From the NCBI GenBank assembly GCA_045540335.1, contig JAZQHC010000044.1:91767-155766 (forward strand): a stretch of DNA of 64,000 nucleotides, read 5' to 3'. The notes under the pieces are model-generated. The model saw only the letters and a list, made by a program, of their open reading frames with translations. It had not been told where the DNA came from and did not search any database. This stretch comes from RGIG7213 sp045540335. GTDB taxonomy: Bacteria > Bacillota > Clostridia > Oscillospirales > CAG-272. Made by a program: the position numbers and the translations under genes. Every line of letters begins with the position of its first letter. Positions within the stretch are counted from its first letter, which is position 1. Positions 40,625-49,361 of the stretch are shown piece after piece.

Positions 40625-41665
40625 TTAACCTTTCTTTTTTACTTTAAAAACGAAATCGCGCTGAATAACGTAGTTTACAAAATACATTATAACGTCGTAA
40701 ACTATCTTTATCACTATCAAAAGTGCAGAATCTTCACCAAGCAAGGCTTCGCCGCCGTGCATAACGGCACCTCCCAGCAGCATTACGAAGATTGCAAGTA
40801 ACGCGTATTTCAAAATTGCCGATTTTGCACAGTTGCCGCCGAAAACTATCTTTCTGTTGATGGCGTAATTCACGCACGCGCTTATCAATCGTGCAAACAC
40901 GAATGAAACGCCCGAAGAAAGCCCAAAAGTGAAGGAAAACAGTACGAAAAACAAATAGTCTATCAAAAAAGAGCATAAGCCCCCCGAAGCGAACAGCAGT
41001 AAACGCGATGCTATACGCAAGGAATCCTTCAAAGCGTTGTAGTGGCTTGTGGCATTTTCGTTTATATAAATGGTTTTAATTTCAATTTCACGCGGGGAAA
41101 TTGCCATTTCTCGCAATTTCAGCAGCATATTCATTTCGTATTCGTATCTTTCGCCGTGTAATTTTGCAAAGTCGTCAAAATATCTGCGCGAAAAGGCACG
41201 AAGCCCTGTTTGCGTGTCGTATATTTTTACACCGGTTGCGGCTTTGAAAAGACCGCGTGTTACGGTGTTTCCAATCTGAGAACGCGCGGGAACGTTTTCG
41301 TCAAATCTTCTGCCGCCTATAATAAGGTCATCAGGGTGGGCGCAAAGCTCTTCAGCAACGCGTATAATGTCGCTAACCGCGTGCTGACCGTCGCAATCTG
41401 CGGTTACTATACCTTCAACGTCGGGCATACGGTCGCGTATGTAACCGATACCGCTTTTTAAAGCACTGCCCTTGCCTTTGTTTATATAGTGGTGTAAAAC
41501 AGTATCTGTAAATTCATGGCATTTTTCAAATACCCCGTCAAACTCTTTGCCGCTGCCGTCGTTTATTATAACTATATCAAACGGGGTTGCTGAAAGCTGC
41601 TTTAAAAATGGAATAAATAATTCTTCGCACGGTTTATATGCGGGTATCAATACAGCAATTTTCAC
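40625..41665 (-). CDS. Glycosyltransferase family 2 fused to GtrA-like membrane domain
   Basis: 346 residues. N-terminal about 215 residues: GT2 of the dolichyl/polyprenyl-phosphate sugar synthase type, with VLIPAYKPCEEL, IINDGSG, NKGKGSALKSGI, TADCDGQH (DxD metal site) and GGRRFDENVPARSQIGN. C-terminal about 120 residues: four membrane helices with the GtrA pattern (FASGGLCSFLIDYLFFVLFS, FARLISACVNYAINRKIVFG). Such fusions are thought to load a sugar on polyprenyl phosphate and help present it outside. Donor and acceptor are unknown. It lies between the second phosphodiester glycosidase and the Lgt-like gene, spaced 12 and 6 bases. Confidence 0.88.
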   Translation of the reverse strand: MKIAVLIPAYKPCEELFIPFLKQLSATPFDIVIINDGSGKEFDGVFEKCHEFTDTVLHHYINKGKGSALKSGIGYIRDRMPDVEGIVTADCDGQHAVSDIIRVAEELCAHPDDLIIGGRRFDENVPARSQIGNTVTRGLFKAATGVKIYDTQTGLRAFSRRYFDDFAKLHGERYEYEMNMLLKLREMAISPREIEIKTIYINENATSHYNALKDSLRIASRLLLFASGGLCSFLIDYLFFVLFSFTFGLSSGVSFVFARLISACVNYAINRKIVFGGNCAKSAILKYALLAIFVMLLGGAVMHGGEALLGEDSALLIVIKIVYDVIMYFVNYVIQRDFVFKVKKKG

Positions 41666-41677
41666 TTTTAATATCCT

Positions 41678-42736
41678 TTACTTGAAATAAATTATGTCAC
41701 TAACGTGTCTTTCGCCTCTGCCGCAAGGGGTATTGATAACTTGCCCTTTAAAATAAAGCGTTGTAGAACCGCCCCCGTCGAGATTGTATGCAACGCGGCA
41801 ATTAAGATTTTTAAATTCCTGTGCAAGCTGCGCAAACGTCATACCGCCCAGCGTCGCAGTACCCGTACGTACCGCATCGGCAACGATTATAACGTAATGC
41901 AGATCGCTTATCTGGCCTATTGCCGTGCGCGGCTCGTATGCGCTTTTGCTTAAATCGGGGCTGTTGAAATTATCTACTATTTCGTAACCGTTTACCAGGG
42001 TAGGCCCGAAGCACCAGCTTTGAAGTACGTTTTGTGAAACAAGGGCGTCTGCGGTAACGTTTTTGCCGTTCGTTGCGGTAAGATTACCGTAAGAATCCAA
42101 ATACAAAAGGTCCCACGCGCTTTTCGCGCCCCTATATAAATGTTTGTTTCTTATTATTATGCCATGGCTTCTGAAGCCGCAGAAGTCGCCGTTTACGGCA
42201 AGTGCGGCACCAACCGATTTCGCTATTGAAGAGGTGTAGTTTCTGCCCGTAATATGACCTGATGCAAACGCCGTTGAAAGTGCTTCTGCAGATGCAAGCA
42301 GTATATCGCATATGAAAAAGTTCAAATCTCCGCGCTGCACCTTTGAAACGACTATTGCCGTATCAGACGAAATATGTCTGCCAACCAACGTTTCGTCTTC
42401 GTAAAATTCGCGAAACATGAAAGAAGGCTTGTCGCTTGGGGGCGTTATGGTTACTTCCGTATTTTGCTGCGTTTGTTCTGTAGCGGTGCTGCTTTCACTA
42501 TTCGTTTCCGGGTTAGATGTGCCGTATATAGCCTCAAACATTTCGGGCGACCACGTTGCCGCGTTGTTTGATTGCAACGGAATATTATCGTCTGCAGGGG
42601 TTGATATTACCGCTTTTGAAGAAGAAGCGCACAATGCCGCCACGGTAGTTAACGAAAGCAAGGTTGCCAAAAGCGACGCCGTTAACTTTATTATGCTTGT
42701 ATTTTGTTTTTCTTTAGTTAATTTTTTTTGTATCAT
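41678..42736 (-). CDS. Secreted phosphodiester glycosidase family protein, copy 2
   Basis: 352 residues. Signal or anchor helix at about 17-42, then a Ser/Thr/Gln-rich linker. The NAGPA domain follows: AAVNGDFCGFRSHGI, SWCFGPTLVNGYEI, PRTAIGQISDLHYVIIVADA and NLDGGGSTTLYFKG at the end. Its closest relative in the window is the gene at 16923. This copy stands at the head of an operon with the GT2-GtrA and Lgt-like genes, so it probably trims or recycles a phosphate-linked sugar on the same surface polymer; that is inference. It has its own TTGACA promoter. Confidence 0.86.
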   Translation of the reverse strand: MIQKKLTKEKQNTSIIKLTASLLATLLSLTTVAALCASSSKAVISTPADDNIPLQSNNAATWSPEMFEAIYGTSNPETNSESSTATEQTQQNTEVTITPPSDKPSFMFREFYEDETLVGRHISSDTAIVVSKVQRGDLNFFICDILLASAEALSTAFASGHITGRNYTSSIAKSVGAALAVNGDFCGFRSHGIIIRNKHLYRGAKSAWDLLYLDSYGNLTATNGKNVTADALVSQNVLQSWCFGPTLVNGYEIVDNFNSPDLSKSAYEPRTAIGQISDLHYVIIVADAVRTGTATLGGMTFAQLAQEFKNLNCRVAYNLDGGGSTTLYFKGQVINTPCGRGERHVSDIIYFK

Positions 42737-42745
42737 AACACGTTG

Positions 42746-42774
42746 AGTTTAAACTGTTTTTATCGTTTTGTCAA
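42746..42774 (-). promoter_or_regulatory. Promoter of the glycosidase-GT2-Lgt-like operon
   Basis: On the minus strand TTGACA (42769-42774), 17 bases, TAAACT (42746-42751), close to the start codon at 42736, so the leader is very short. Confidence 0.65.
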
Positions 42775-42799
42775 GTATAATGCGCCTTTTTTTAATACT

Positions 42800-43897
42800 T
42801 TATTCCGATTTTTCGATATAAATGCTTCTTGAAGGGAAAGCAAACGAAACGGATATATCGCGCGCAAGGGAAAGTATTTTCGTATTTACTTCGTCGTTTA
42901 CGTCACACATTACGTTGTATGAGGGGGAAGAAACGTAGTATCTTATAACGATATCAAGTGAATTTGCGGAAAACGTACCGAAATTAACTAAAAACGTTTC
43001 TTGTTCTACAAGTTCGGTTTGGGCAAGTATTTTTTTAATACCTGCTTTGAATTTGTCCAATGCTTCAACCGGCGTTCCGTAAACCACGCCAAGGGTAAGA
43101 TCCACCCTGCGTTTTGAAATAGACGTCCAGTTTACGATATGCTCGCTTGACATTTTAGCATTCGGCATGATTACTAATGCCTGATCTGGGCGGCGTATTT
43201 TAGTAGAACGGAAGCCCATTTTTTCTACCGTTCCCGATACGGATCCTATTTCGATAAAATCGCCTATTTCAAACGGATGGTCGAAAACCACCGTTAACGA
43301 TCCGAAAAAGTTTGCCGCCGTATCCTGTGCGGCAAGTGCAAGGGCAACGCCTCCTATGCTTAAGCCCGCAAGCAGGCTTGTTATATTCGTTACCCATTGC
43401 TGCAATATGGTAATAACACCGAAAACTACGACAAGCGTTTTAAGTATTACCCCAACGTAAGTCGCCGCAAGGTTGTAAGGCGCTATATCCGTTTTTTGAT
43501 ACAGCTTGTTCATAAGGTATTTGGCGTAGCCCGAAAGACCGTAAAGAATTGCAAATACGGCAAGCAAGAACAAGCTGTGCGCGGTTTTTATACATATGGT
43601 GTGTATGCCTTGCGGTAATTGAAGTATTGCAACGCAAACAAGCAAAGCTGCCGTTACCGTTAATATGCGCAACGGCGGCAAAACTATTCCGCACGTGGCT
43701 TTTATCTTTTCTTCTGATGAATTTTTTCTTGAACAAATTTTTTTGATCACCTTTTTTGCCAAAGCGCAAAGAATAAATTTCAGTGCCAAAAAAACAAGTA
43801 TAACAGCGGCGCAGATCACTATTTTTACAAAGTATCTGTCACAAAAGCTGTTAAATGAATCGGGAAGCTTATCAAAAAAATCTTTAAAATATTGCAT
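42800..43897 (-). CDS. MscS family mechanosensitive channel
   Basis: 365 residues. Several N-terminal helices, then the pore helix (SLLAGLSIGGVALALAAQDT) and the following beta domain: NFFGSLTVVFDHPFEIGDFI, GTVEKMGFRSTKIRRPD and VIMPNAKMSSEHIVNWT. This is the MscS core, which opens on membrane tension to release solutes in osmotic downshock. It follows recG by nine bases on the same strand. The C-terminal part is short and ends ASPSRSIYIEK-like (FAFPSRSIYIEKSE), usual for the YkuT/YnaI subtype. Confidence 0.92.
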   Translation of the reverse strand: MQYFKDFFDKLPDSFNSFCDRYFVKIVICAAVILVFLALKFILCALAKKVIKKICSRKNSSEEKIKATCGIVLPPLRILTVTAALLVCVAILQLPQGIHTICIKTAHSLFLLAVFAILYGLSGYAKYLMNKLYQKTDIAPYNLAATYVGVILKTLVVVFGVITILQQWVTNITSLLAGLSIGGVALALAAQDTAANFFGSLTVVFDHPFEIGDFIEIGSVSGTVEKMGFRSTKIRRPDQALVIMPNAKMSSEHIVNWTSISKRRVDLTLGVVYGTPVEALDKFKAGIKKILAQTELVEQETFLVNFGTFSANSLDIVIRYYVSSPSYNVMCDVNDEVNTKILSLARDISVSFAFPSRSIYIEKSE

Positions 43898-43906
43898 TAT
43901 TTGCCT

Positions 43907-45988
43907 CTACATTATGCTTTCTGTGCTTTTAACGTATTTTTCCGCTTCTGCAAACGCAGAATAAAGAAGCTTTGTATCTTCAAGTGCGGATGAAAGGTTT
44001 AATTTTATTTTTCCATGCTGGCGGATAGCGCCCGATTCGTTTTTAATAAAATCACCGGGGCCGCGCATTTTTAGATCCTGTTCTGCTATCTTAAAGCCGT
44101 TTTCAGTATCCTTCATGATTTCCAAGCGCTTCATAGCAGTAGGCGAATTGGAAGAGGAAACTAAAATACAGTAGGATTTTTGTTTTCCGCGCCCAACCCT
44201 TCCGCGCAGCTGGTGCAGCTGCGACAATCCGAAGCATTCTGCATTTTCTACTATCATCATTGTGGCGTTCGGCACGTTTATGCCAACCTCAATAACAGTT
44301 GTGGAAACCAGAACGTTTATTTTACCAAGCTCGAAATTTTCCATTATCCGTGCCTTTTCGGCGGATTTCATTTTACCGTGGATACAGCCTATAACGAATT
44401 GCGGAAATACTTCCTTTTGCAAATGCTCTGCATAGGCAACGGCAGACTTTCTTTGCGATAAAGATTGTCTGTACTCGTCTATCCTTTCGCGGCTGTCCAA
44501 TACGGATATGGGCAGCTCATTCGAAGCAGCTTCTTCCACAGATGGGCAAACTATATATATTTGATTGCCCGAAACAAGCTCTTTTCTCATAAATTCGTTT
44601 ATTCGTAAACGGTAATCCTCGTTTACGGTGTATGTGCTTACAGGCTTTCTTCCCGGGGGCATCTGATCTATCAGCGAAACGTCAAGATCGCCAAACATTA
44701 CAAGTGCAAGTGTGCGCGGTATCGGCGTAGCGCTCATAACAAGTAAATGAACGCCTTGCCCTTTATCTAATAAAAATTCACGTTGGTTAACGCCAAACCT
44801 GTGCTGTTCATCACACACTACAAGACCTAAATTTTTAAAGATTATCTTGTCAGTCAGCAATGCGTGCGTTCCTATTATAACGTCTGCGCTGCCGTCTTTT
44901 ACGGCATCGTAGGCGTTTTGCTTTTCGCTTTTACTCATATCGCCGATTATTAAAGCGGCGTTTATGTTCATTGATGCAAAAAAGCTGTGCAGCTCGTTAT
45001 AATACTGGCGCGAAAGTATTTCGGTAGGCACGAGTATGGCGGCTTGATATCCGCTTCTTGCGGCGATAAAAGCCGCGCCTGCGGCACAGATGGTTTTGCC
45101 CGATCCAACGTCGCCTGAAACAAGCCTGCGCATAGGTATTCTTTTGCGGCTTGTAATATCTGCATATATTTCGTTTAACGTGCGTTTTTGCGCGCCGGTA
45201 AGCTCAAATCTTAAGCCGTTTTTAAAATCCGTCATATCGCAGGAAGGGATATTCGGCGCGTTTCCCGCCTTTGCTTGTGCCTTGCGCTTGTATATTTCGC
45301 AGGCGAATGAAAACAGCTCTTCATACATCATGCGCTTTTTTGCGCTGTTAAGCTTTGCAAAGCTTTCGGGGCGGTGCATTGACCTTATTGCTTCGTATCT
45401 GCAAACAAGCCCCTCTGAAATTACTGTATCCGTCGGCAGATTGTCTGCTATTATCCCCTCATCACCGTTGTTATCTATATAATCAAGCACGGTTTGTACA
45501 AGGTGGAATATCTGCTTTGAAGACATACCGTCTGCGGCGGGATATACGGGATAAAGAGGGATCAATTCTTCGCCCTCTTTTATCAATTCCATAACGGGGT
45601 TCGTAATTTCCGATTGCTTTCCGAATTTTACGATCTTTCCGTAAACGCGGTATTTCTGCCCGACCTTGTAATTGTTTTTTAAATACTGCTGGTTAAAGAA
45701 GGTTATGGTGCATTTTCCCGTATCGTCGTACGCGAGAAATTTCATTACGGTAATGTTATTTTTAACCCTGGTTACTGTTGCAGATGTTGCAACGGTAAGA
45801 ATAAAGGATGCCGTTTCACCGTCTAACGCGGCAATAACGGGCTTTACGTTTGCCCTATATTCGTACGCACGCGGAAAATGGTAAAGCAGATCTTCAACGT
45901 TGAATATGCCAAGCTTTGCCAATACTTTAGCGCGAGAGTCGCCTATACCTGAAAGACTTTTGATGTTCGTTTGCAAAGTGATTGCCAT
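43907..45988 (-). CDS. recG: ATP-dependent DNA helicase RecG
   Basis: 693 residues. N-terminal wedge domain with SGIGDSRAKVLAKLGI and DLLYHFPRAYEYR, an OB-type fold, then helicase motifs: Walker A GDVGSGKT, DEQHRFGVNQRE (motif II as DEQH), SATPIPRTLALVMFGDLDVS, and TTVIEVGINVPNATMM with HQLRGRVGRG. RecG drives branch migration and fork regression in repair and recombination. It lies in a minus-strand run between a membrane protein and mscS. Confidence 0.97.
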   Translation of the reverse strand: MAITLQTNIKSLSGIGDSRAKVLAKLGIFNVEDLLYHFPRAYEYRANVKPVIAALDGETASFILTVATSATVTRVKNNITVMKFLAYDDTGKCTITFFNQQYLKNNYKVGQKYRVYGKIVKFGKQSEITNPVMELIKEGEELIPLYPVYPAADGMSSKQIFHLVQTVLDYIDNNGDEGIIADNLPTDTVISEGLVCRYEAIRSMHRPESFAKLNSAKKRMMYEELFSFACEIYKRKAQAKAGNAPNIPSCDMTDFKNGLRFELTGAQKRTLNEIYADITSRKRIPMRRLVSGDVGSGKTICAAGAAFIAARSGYQAAILVPTEILSRQYYNELHSFFASMNINAALIIGDMSKSEKQNAYDAVKDGSADVIIGTHALLTDKIIFKNLGLVVCDEQHRFGVNQREFLLDKGQGVHLLVMSATPIPRTLALVMFGDLDVSLIDQMPPGRKPVSTYTVNEDYRLRINEFMRKELVSGNQIYIVCPSVEEAASNELPISVLDSRERIDEYRQSLSQRKSAVAYAEHLQKEVFPQFVIGCIHGKMKSAEKARIMENFELGKINVLVSTTVIEVGINVPNATMMIVENAECFGLSQLHQLRGRVGRGKQKSYCILVSSSNSPTAMKRLEIMKDTENGFKIAEQDLKMRGPGDFIKNESGAIRQHGKIKLNLSSALEDTKLLYSAFAEAEKYVKSTESIM

Positions 45989-46006
45989 GGATTACCTGCC
46001 AAAATT

Positions 46007-46552
46007 TCATTTCAATAATTTATCTATTCCCATTTGCTTTCGCAGCTTAAGCTTGTAAAGCGTAACTGCAAGCCTCATCATAAAGTCCAATGCCAAAAAA
46101 GCCGCATTGCCGAGGATAATCATAACTATATAGTACGTTTTTCCATCAAGAATGCCCGTGTCCTCTATCATAAGCACGCGCGAGCATATTTCAAATATCA
46201 ATAAATAACAAGCGTTAAATGAAGCTATCTTTGCAATCCAGGATAAAACGGTGTTCAGCCTTTCAAAAAATGCCTTCGCTATGGGATACCACCCAAAAAA
46301 GCAAACGTAAACCACCGCAGAAAATTTTTGCGGCAGTAAAAGCAGCGAAAGCACAGATACTACCCCGTAGATAAGCCACGGGTATTTTCCGCCTATTTCA
46401 ATTACGGTAAACATCGTTAAAAACACCGTACATGCGGCAAGTGTAAGGTCTATAACGCTGAATATCGAAGAAAAATAAAGTATCACCGTTTGCATTGCCG
46501 CAAGCAATCCGCACAGGGCTATGCGTTTGGTACTGTTCATATTTTTGTTCAT
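46007..46552 (-). CDS. Multi-pass membrane protein, possibly ECF-type substrate-binding subunit
   Basis: 181 residues from ATG 46552, three bases after the J-domain gene stop. Five or six membrane helices; the start RIALCGLLAAMQTVILYFSS resembles the first helix of ECF-transporter S components (ThiT/QueT-like RIALxGLLxAL), with a basic C-terminus (LKLRKQMGIDKLLK). No ATPase or T component is near. I do not assign a substrate. Tight spacing puts it in the same transcript as the J-domain and DUF5685 genes. Confidence 0.65.
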   Translation of the reverse strand: MNKNMNSTKRIALCGLLAAMQTVILYFSSIFSVIDLTLAACTVFLTMFTVIEIGGKYPWLIYGVVSVLSLLLLPQKFSAVVYVCFFGWYPIAKAFFERLNTVLSWIAKIASFNACYLLIFEICSRVLMIEDTGILDGKTYYIVMIILGNAAFLALDFMMRLAVTLYKLKLRKQMGIDKLLK

Positions 46553-46556
46553 TTTA

Positions 46557-47168
46557 TTAACATCCGCCGCCGCAACAGTTGCAAATGCAGTTTGCACACA
46601 TAAGCGTTGTGCAAAGATCGCAAAAGCAGCATTCGTTTGCGCTTGTATATGTTCTGTACGTGCTGCTTGCATTTCTTGCTTTGCTAGTCATGGCGTTTAA
46701 GGTTTGCAGATATTCGTAGTTATCGGGGTCCATTTGGCAAGCGGTTTTTACAGACGATTCCGCATCGTAATACCAGCCCCTGCTGTAATATATAATGCCC
46801 TTAAGATAATGCCATTCTGCCGTTCTTTCGGAAGAGGGAATACCGTCAAGCAGTTGTTCTGCCTGCGAAAAACGGCGCGCGTTTATATGAACGCGGACGG
46901 TTCTGTATATGCCGGTGCTGCTTGAAGTAAAGTCTGAATGGTTGCCAAAGCCGCCGCTGTTAAAATCGCCTTTTCCGCTTCGGATCTTTTGTATCGTATC
47001 GTAGGCGTTATTTACTTCCTTCATTTTTTCTTCAGCCTGCGCTTTTAAAGGGCTGTTGGCAAAATTATCTGGGTGATATTTTTTTGCAAGATCTCTGTAT
47101 GCTTTTTTGATTTCTGCATCTGTTGCATCTCGGCTTACGCCAAGGACGCTGTAAGGGTCTTTTTGCAT
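46557..47168 (-). CDS. J-domain (DnaJ-like) protein with cysteine-rich tail
   Basis: 203 residues from ATG 47168 (GAAAGGA upstream). Residues 1-70 are a J-domain (DPYSVLGVSRDATDAEIKKA, then YRDLAKKYHPDN with the HPD motif), so it should stimulate a DnaK ATPase. A Gly/Ser linker follows, then a TPR-like helical stretch (about 115-170). The last 24 residues hold ten cysteines (NECCFCDLCTTLMC and CICNCCGGGC), a possible zinc or other metal site or an acylated membrane anchor like eukaryotic cysteine-string proteins. The tail lacks the CxxCxGxG repeats of normal DnaJ, so it is not the general chaperone. Next to DUF5685. Confidence 0.85.
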   Translation of the reverse strand: MQKDPYSVLGVSRDATDAEIKKAYRDLAKKYHPDNFANSPLKAQAEEKMKEVNNAYDTIQKIRSGKGDFNSGGFGNHSDFTSSSTGIYRTVRVHINARRFSQAEQLLDGIPSSERTAEWHYLKGIIYYSRGWYYDAESSVKTACQMDPDNYEYLQTLNAMTSKARNASSTYRTYTSANECCFCDLCTTLMCANCICNCCGGGC

Positions 47169-47172
47169 TTGT

Positions 47173-48021
47173 TTATCCTTTCGGGTTGTGTTTGCTGCAA
47201 ATTTCCGTTGCAACGTGTATCATTCCAAGCTGGGCGATATTTTCGCATATACTGCCGCCTGTTCCGTTGGATAGCAGAAGCACGCCGCTGTATGTTTTTT
47301 CCGATTCCATACAAAGGGCACGGTATAAAATATCGCTTTTTTCATATGGGTCTGTATTTTGGTATATAAACGGGTTATACGAGCCCGTTTTTTTATCATC
47401 CTCGTAATCTTTTATTGCGTCTGCAATATATATAAATCTCCCCGTGTGAAATCCCACCTCGTACGCGGCTTGGCGTTTTAATTCGTCATCAACACCGTAC
47501 GCGCATATGTACGCCATTATCTTTCCGAAAGAATCGGCAACCTTATCGGCAGATGGGCATTTTTCTTCTTCCATTTGGCGGATATCTGCAAGCTGCTGTG
47601 ATATAAAATGCTGCATATCATCCATTTTCGGGGCTTTTTTCTTTATCCGCTTTGCAAGCGGATACGCTAAATACGCCTTTACCTTATCCCATGCGCGCGA
47701 ATCGTTTAAGTCGTCTATAACGTTGTGCCAGATAAGATAAGATGCGACCGCCGAGGTGAAATTAAGCTGATCGGTAGGCGAAATTGCGTTTCTTTTTTTT
47801 AAAGGGTTCATAAAACAACGTATCTTTGTTGCCGATACGGCTTCTTCAAATATGCAAGAACGTACCAAAAACAAAAATACCCAATCGTAGCTTAAAGCCA
47901 AACGCGCCAAGCGTGACGTATTCTTTCCCATGCAACGGCATAAGCCGCAGTATGCGGCACGGTAATATTCGCTTTCTTTAACTTTAAGCTCGGGAACAAA
48001 GGGTTTAATAAGACCAAACAT
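47173..48021 (-). CDS. DUF5685 family protein (prenyl-synthase-like motifs)
   Basis: 282 residues, almost all helical. Start MFGLIKPFVPELKVKESEYY followed by AAYCGLCRCMGK is the family hallmark. Seen further: a first Asp-rich motif in WHNVIDDLNDSRAW (near residue 100) and a second in IADAIKDYEDDKKTGSYNPF (near residue 205). The pair, on two helices about 100 residues apart, is arranged like the metal-diphosphate sites of trans-isoprenoid or squalene/phytoene synthases. The function is not known to me; an isoprenoid-type fold is inference. It starts two bases after the metal exporter stop and is followed four bases later by the J-domain gene. Confidence 0.8.
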   Translation of the reverse strand: MFGLIKPFVPELKVKESEYYRAAYCGLCRCMGKNTSRLARLALSYDWVFLFLVRSCIFEEAVSATKIRCFMNPLKKRNAISPTDQLNFTSAVASYLIWHNVIDDLNDSRAWDKVKAYLAYPLAKRIKKKAPKMDDMQHFISQQLADIRQMEEEKCPSADKVADSFGKIMAYICAYGVDDELKRQAAYEVGFHTGRFIYIADAIKDYEDDKKTGSYNPFIYQNTDPYEKSDILYRALCMESEKTYSGVLLLSNGTGGSICENIAQLGMIHVATEICSKHNPKG

Positions 48022-48023
48022 AA

Positions 48024-48914
48024 TTATTTCATCAAAAATTGAAGTATTTCCCCGAAAATAATGGAGAATACCAAAATGTACGCCACGATCACAGCAGATT
48101 CGCGCTTGCTTTTATTGGTTTTAAAAAGGGTTATTATACCAACTCCCGCACCTGTCGAAAGCCCTGCTATAACTGCACCGAAGCCGATTGCGTTTGAAAG
48201 ATAAAGCTCGGTTATCACTACCGATACTGCGCAGTTGGGTACAAGCCCGACTATTGCCGCTATAACGGGCTGCAGAAAATATGCCGAGGAAAGAAACGAT
48301 GCTATCGAATCTTCACCCACAAATTCTACCAAAACGGCAAATAAAACGCTTACCGCGTAGATGTATATAAAAATCAGTGCCGTGCGCTTTAAGGCAGAAA
48401 AGAATATATTATCCGTGCATTTTTCCCCACAGTGATGTTCGTGCATGTGGTGTATTTCTTCACAGCTGTGGCAATCGCCGTGATCATTATGATCGTGGTG
48501 ATTTTCGAAAATTACTTTGCCGAGCGTTACGTTGTATATATATCCTGCAATTACAGCCGCCGTTATTTTGGCAAGCAAAAGCGGTATTACTGCTTCTATT
48601 TTATCAGGGTGTGAAAGTATTACTGGCAACGCCTCGTCAGAGGTGGATATAAAAACTGCAATAAGCGCCCCCGCGCTGATTATACCCGAAGAAAATAGGT
48701 GTGCCGAAAGCACGCCCATACCGCACTGCGGAATACATCCCGCCAAAGCACCGCCAAACGGGCCGATTTTTTCGTTTGAAAGCATTTTGGAAAATTTTAT
48801 TTCCGAACGGTGCTCGAAAAATTCAAGTAAAAGATACGCCGCAAATAAAAAGGGAAGTGTAACGGCACAGTCTTTAAGCGAATGAAGTAAAGCGTGTATC
48901 AAAATGTGTGGCAT
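48024..48914 (-). CDS. Putative 10-TM manganese/heavy-metal exporter (ArsP_2 type)
   Basis: 296 residues with two blocks of membrane helices. Seen: PFGGALAGCIPQCGMGVLSA in the first block, VGLVPNCAVSVVITELYLS in the second, each with a conserved Pro-x-Cys. Between them lies a His/Cys loop (NHHDHNDHGDCHSCEEIHHM and more) that should bind metal ions. The family is annotated as putative manganese transporter or 10-TM exporter. AAAGGA precedes the ATG. I looked upstream for a yybP-ykoY riboswitch and saw none. It is the first gene of the minus-strand block with DUF5685 and the J-domain protein. Confidence 0.82.
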   Translation of the reverse strand: MPHILIHALLHSLKDCAVTLPFLFAAYLLLEFFEHRSEIKFSKMLSNEKIGPFGGALAGCIPQCGMGVLSAHLFSSGIISAGALIAVFISTSDEALPVILSHPDKIEAVIPLLLAKITAAVIAGYIYNVTLGKVIFENHHDHNDHGDCHSCEEIHHMHEHHCGEKCTDNIFFSALKRTALIFIYIYAVSVLFAVLVEFVGEDSIASFLSSAYFLQPVIAAIVGLVPNCAVSVVITELYLSNAIGFGAVIAGLSTGAGVGIITLFKTNKSKRESAVIVAYILVFSIIFGEILQFLMK

Positions 48915-49042
48915 TGGTTTTAAATATCCTTTATTTGTCAGTTTGATTGTAAGCAGTTTAACATATAAATATAAAATATAAATACAAATTGTGAGAATAA
49001 TTTTAAAACATAAAAAATATTTGCATAATATTAAAAAAATAC

Positions 49043-49070
49043 TTGATTTTTTTGTTTGAATGTGTTAAAC
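49043..49070 (+). promoter_or_regulatory. pheST promoter
   Basis: TTGATT (49043-49048), 16 bases, TTAAAC (49065-49070), placing the start of the T-box RNA near 49077. Confidence 0.6.
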
Positions 49071-49076
49071 TGAAAA

Positions 49077-49327
49077 TCGTAAATGTCGGTAGGGCAGGCA
49101 ATTCGTTTTGCTTTTACAGAGAGCCGCGGCGTGCTGAAACGCGGTATTGCATACGAAAGCTGCATTTCCCCCTACGGCCGTTATTCGGCAGACATCCGCG
49201 GTGAAACAACAGTAGCTGCGGGCGGCTTGCACCGTTATCAGCAGAAAAGTGTCCCCAAAAAAGGGGAAAACAGGGTGGTACCGCGGAGTATAACAGGCTT
49301 CGTCCCTCATGGGGCGAGGCTTTTTTC
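49077..49327 (+). promoter_or_regulatory. T-box riboswitch controlling pheST
   Basis: The T-box core AGGGTGGTACCGCGG is at 49272-49286. A preceding hairpin (TCCCC/GGGGA with an A6 loop, about 49250-49266) fits stem III. The terminator GGCTTCGTCCC/GGGGCGAGGC with T6 ends at about 49326; the antiterminator would form between the T-box and its TCCC strand. The 5' part should be stem I with a Phe (TTC) specifier; TTC occurs at about 49166 and 49184, but I cannot choose between them by eye. Uncharged tRNA-Phe would stabilise the antiterminator and switch pheS/pheT on. The rest of 48915-49361 holds no gene. Confidence 0.92.
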
Positions 49328-49361
49328 GTTCCCGTAAATCAAATCAGAAAAGGAAAAAGGT

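Noticed and set aside
48915..49042. yybP-ykoY manganese riboswitch for the metal exporter
   Set aside because: I read the minus strand upstream of 48914 and found only AT-rich DNA without the conserved loops.
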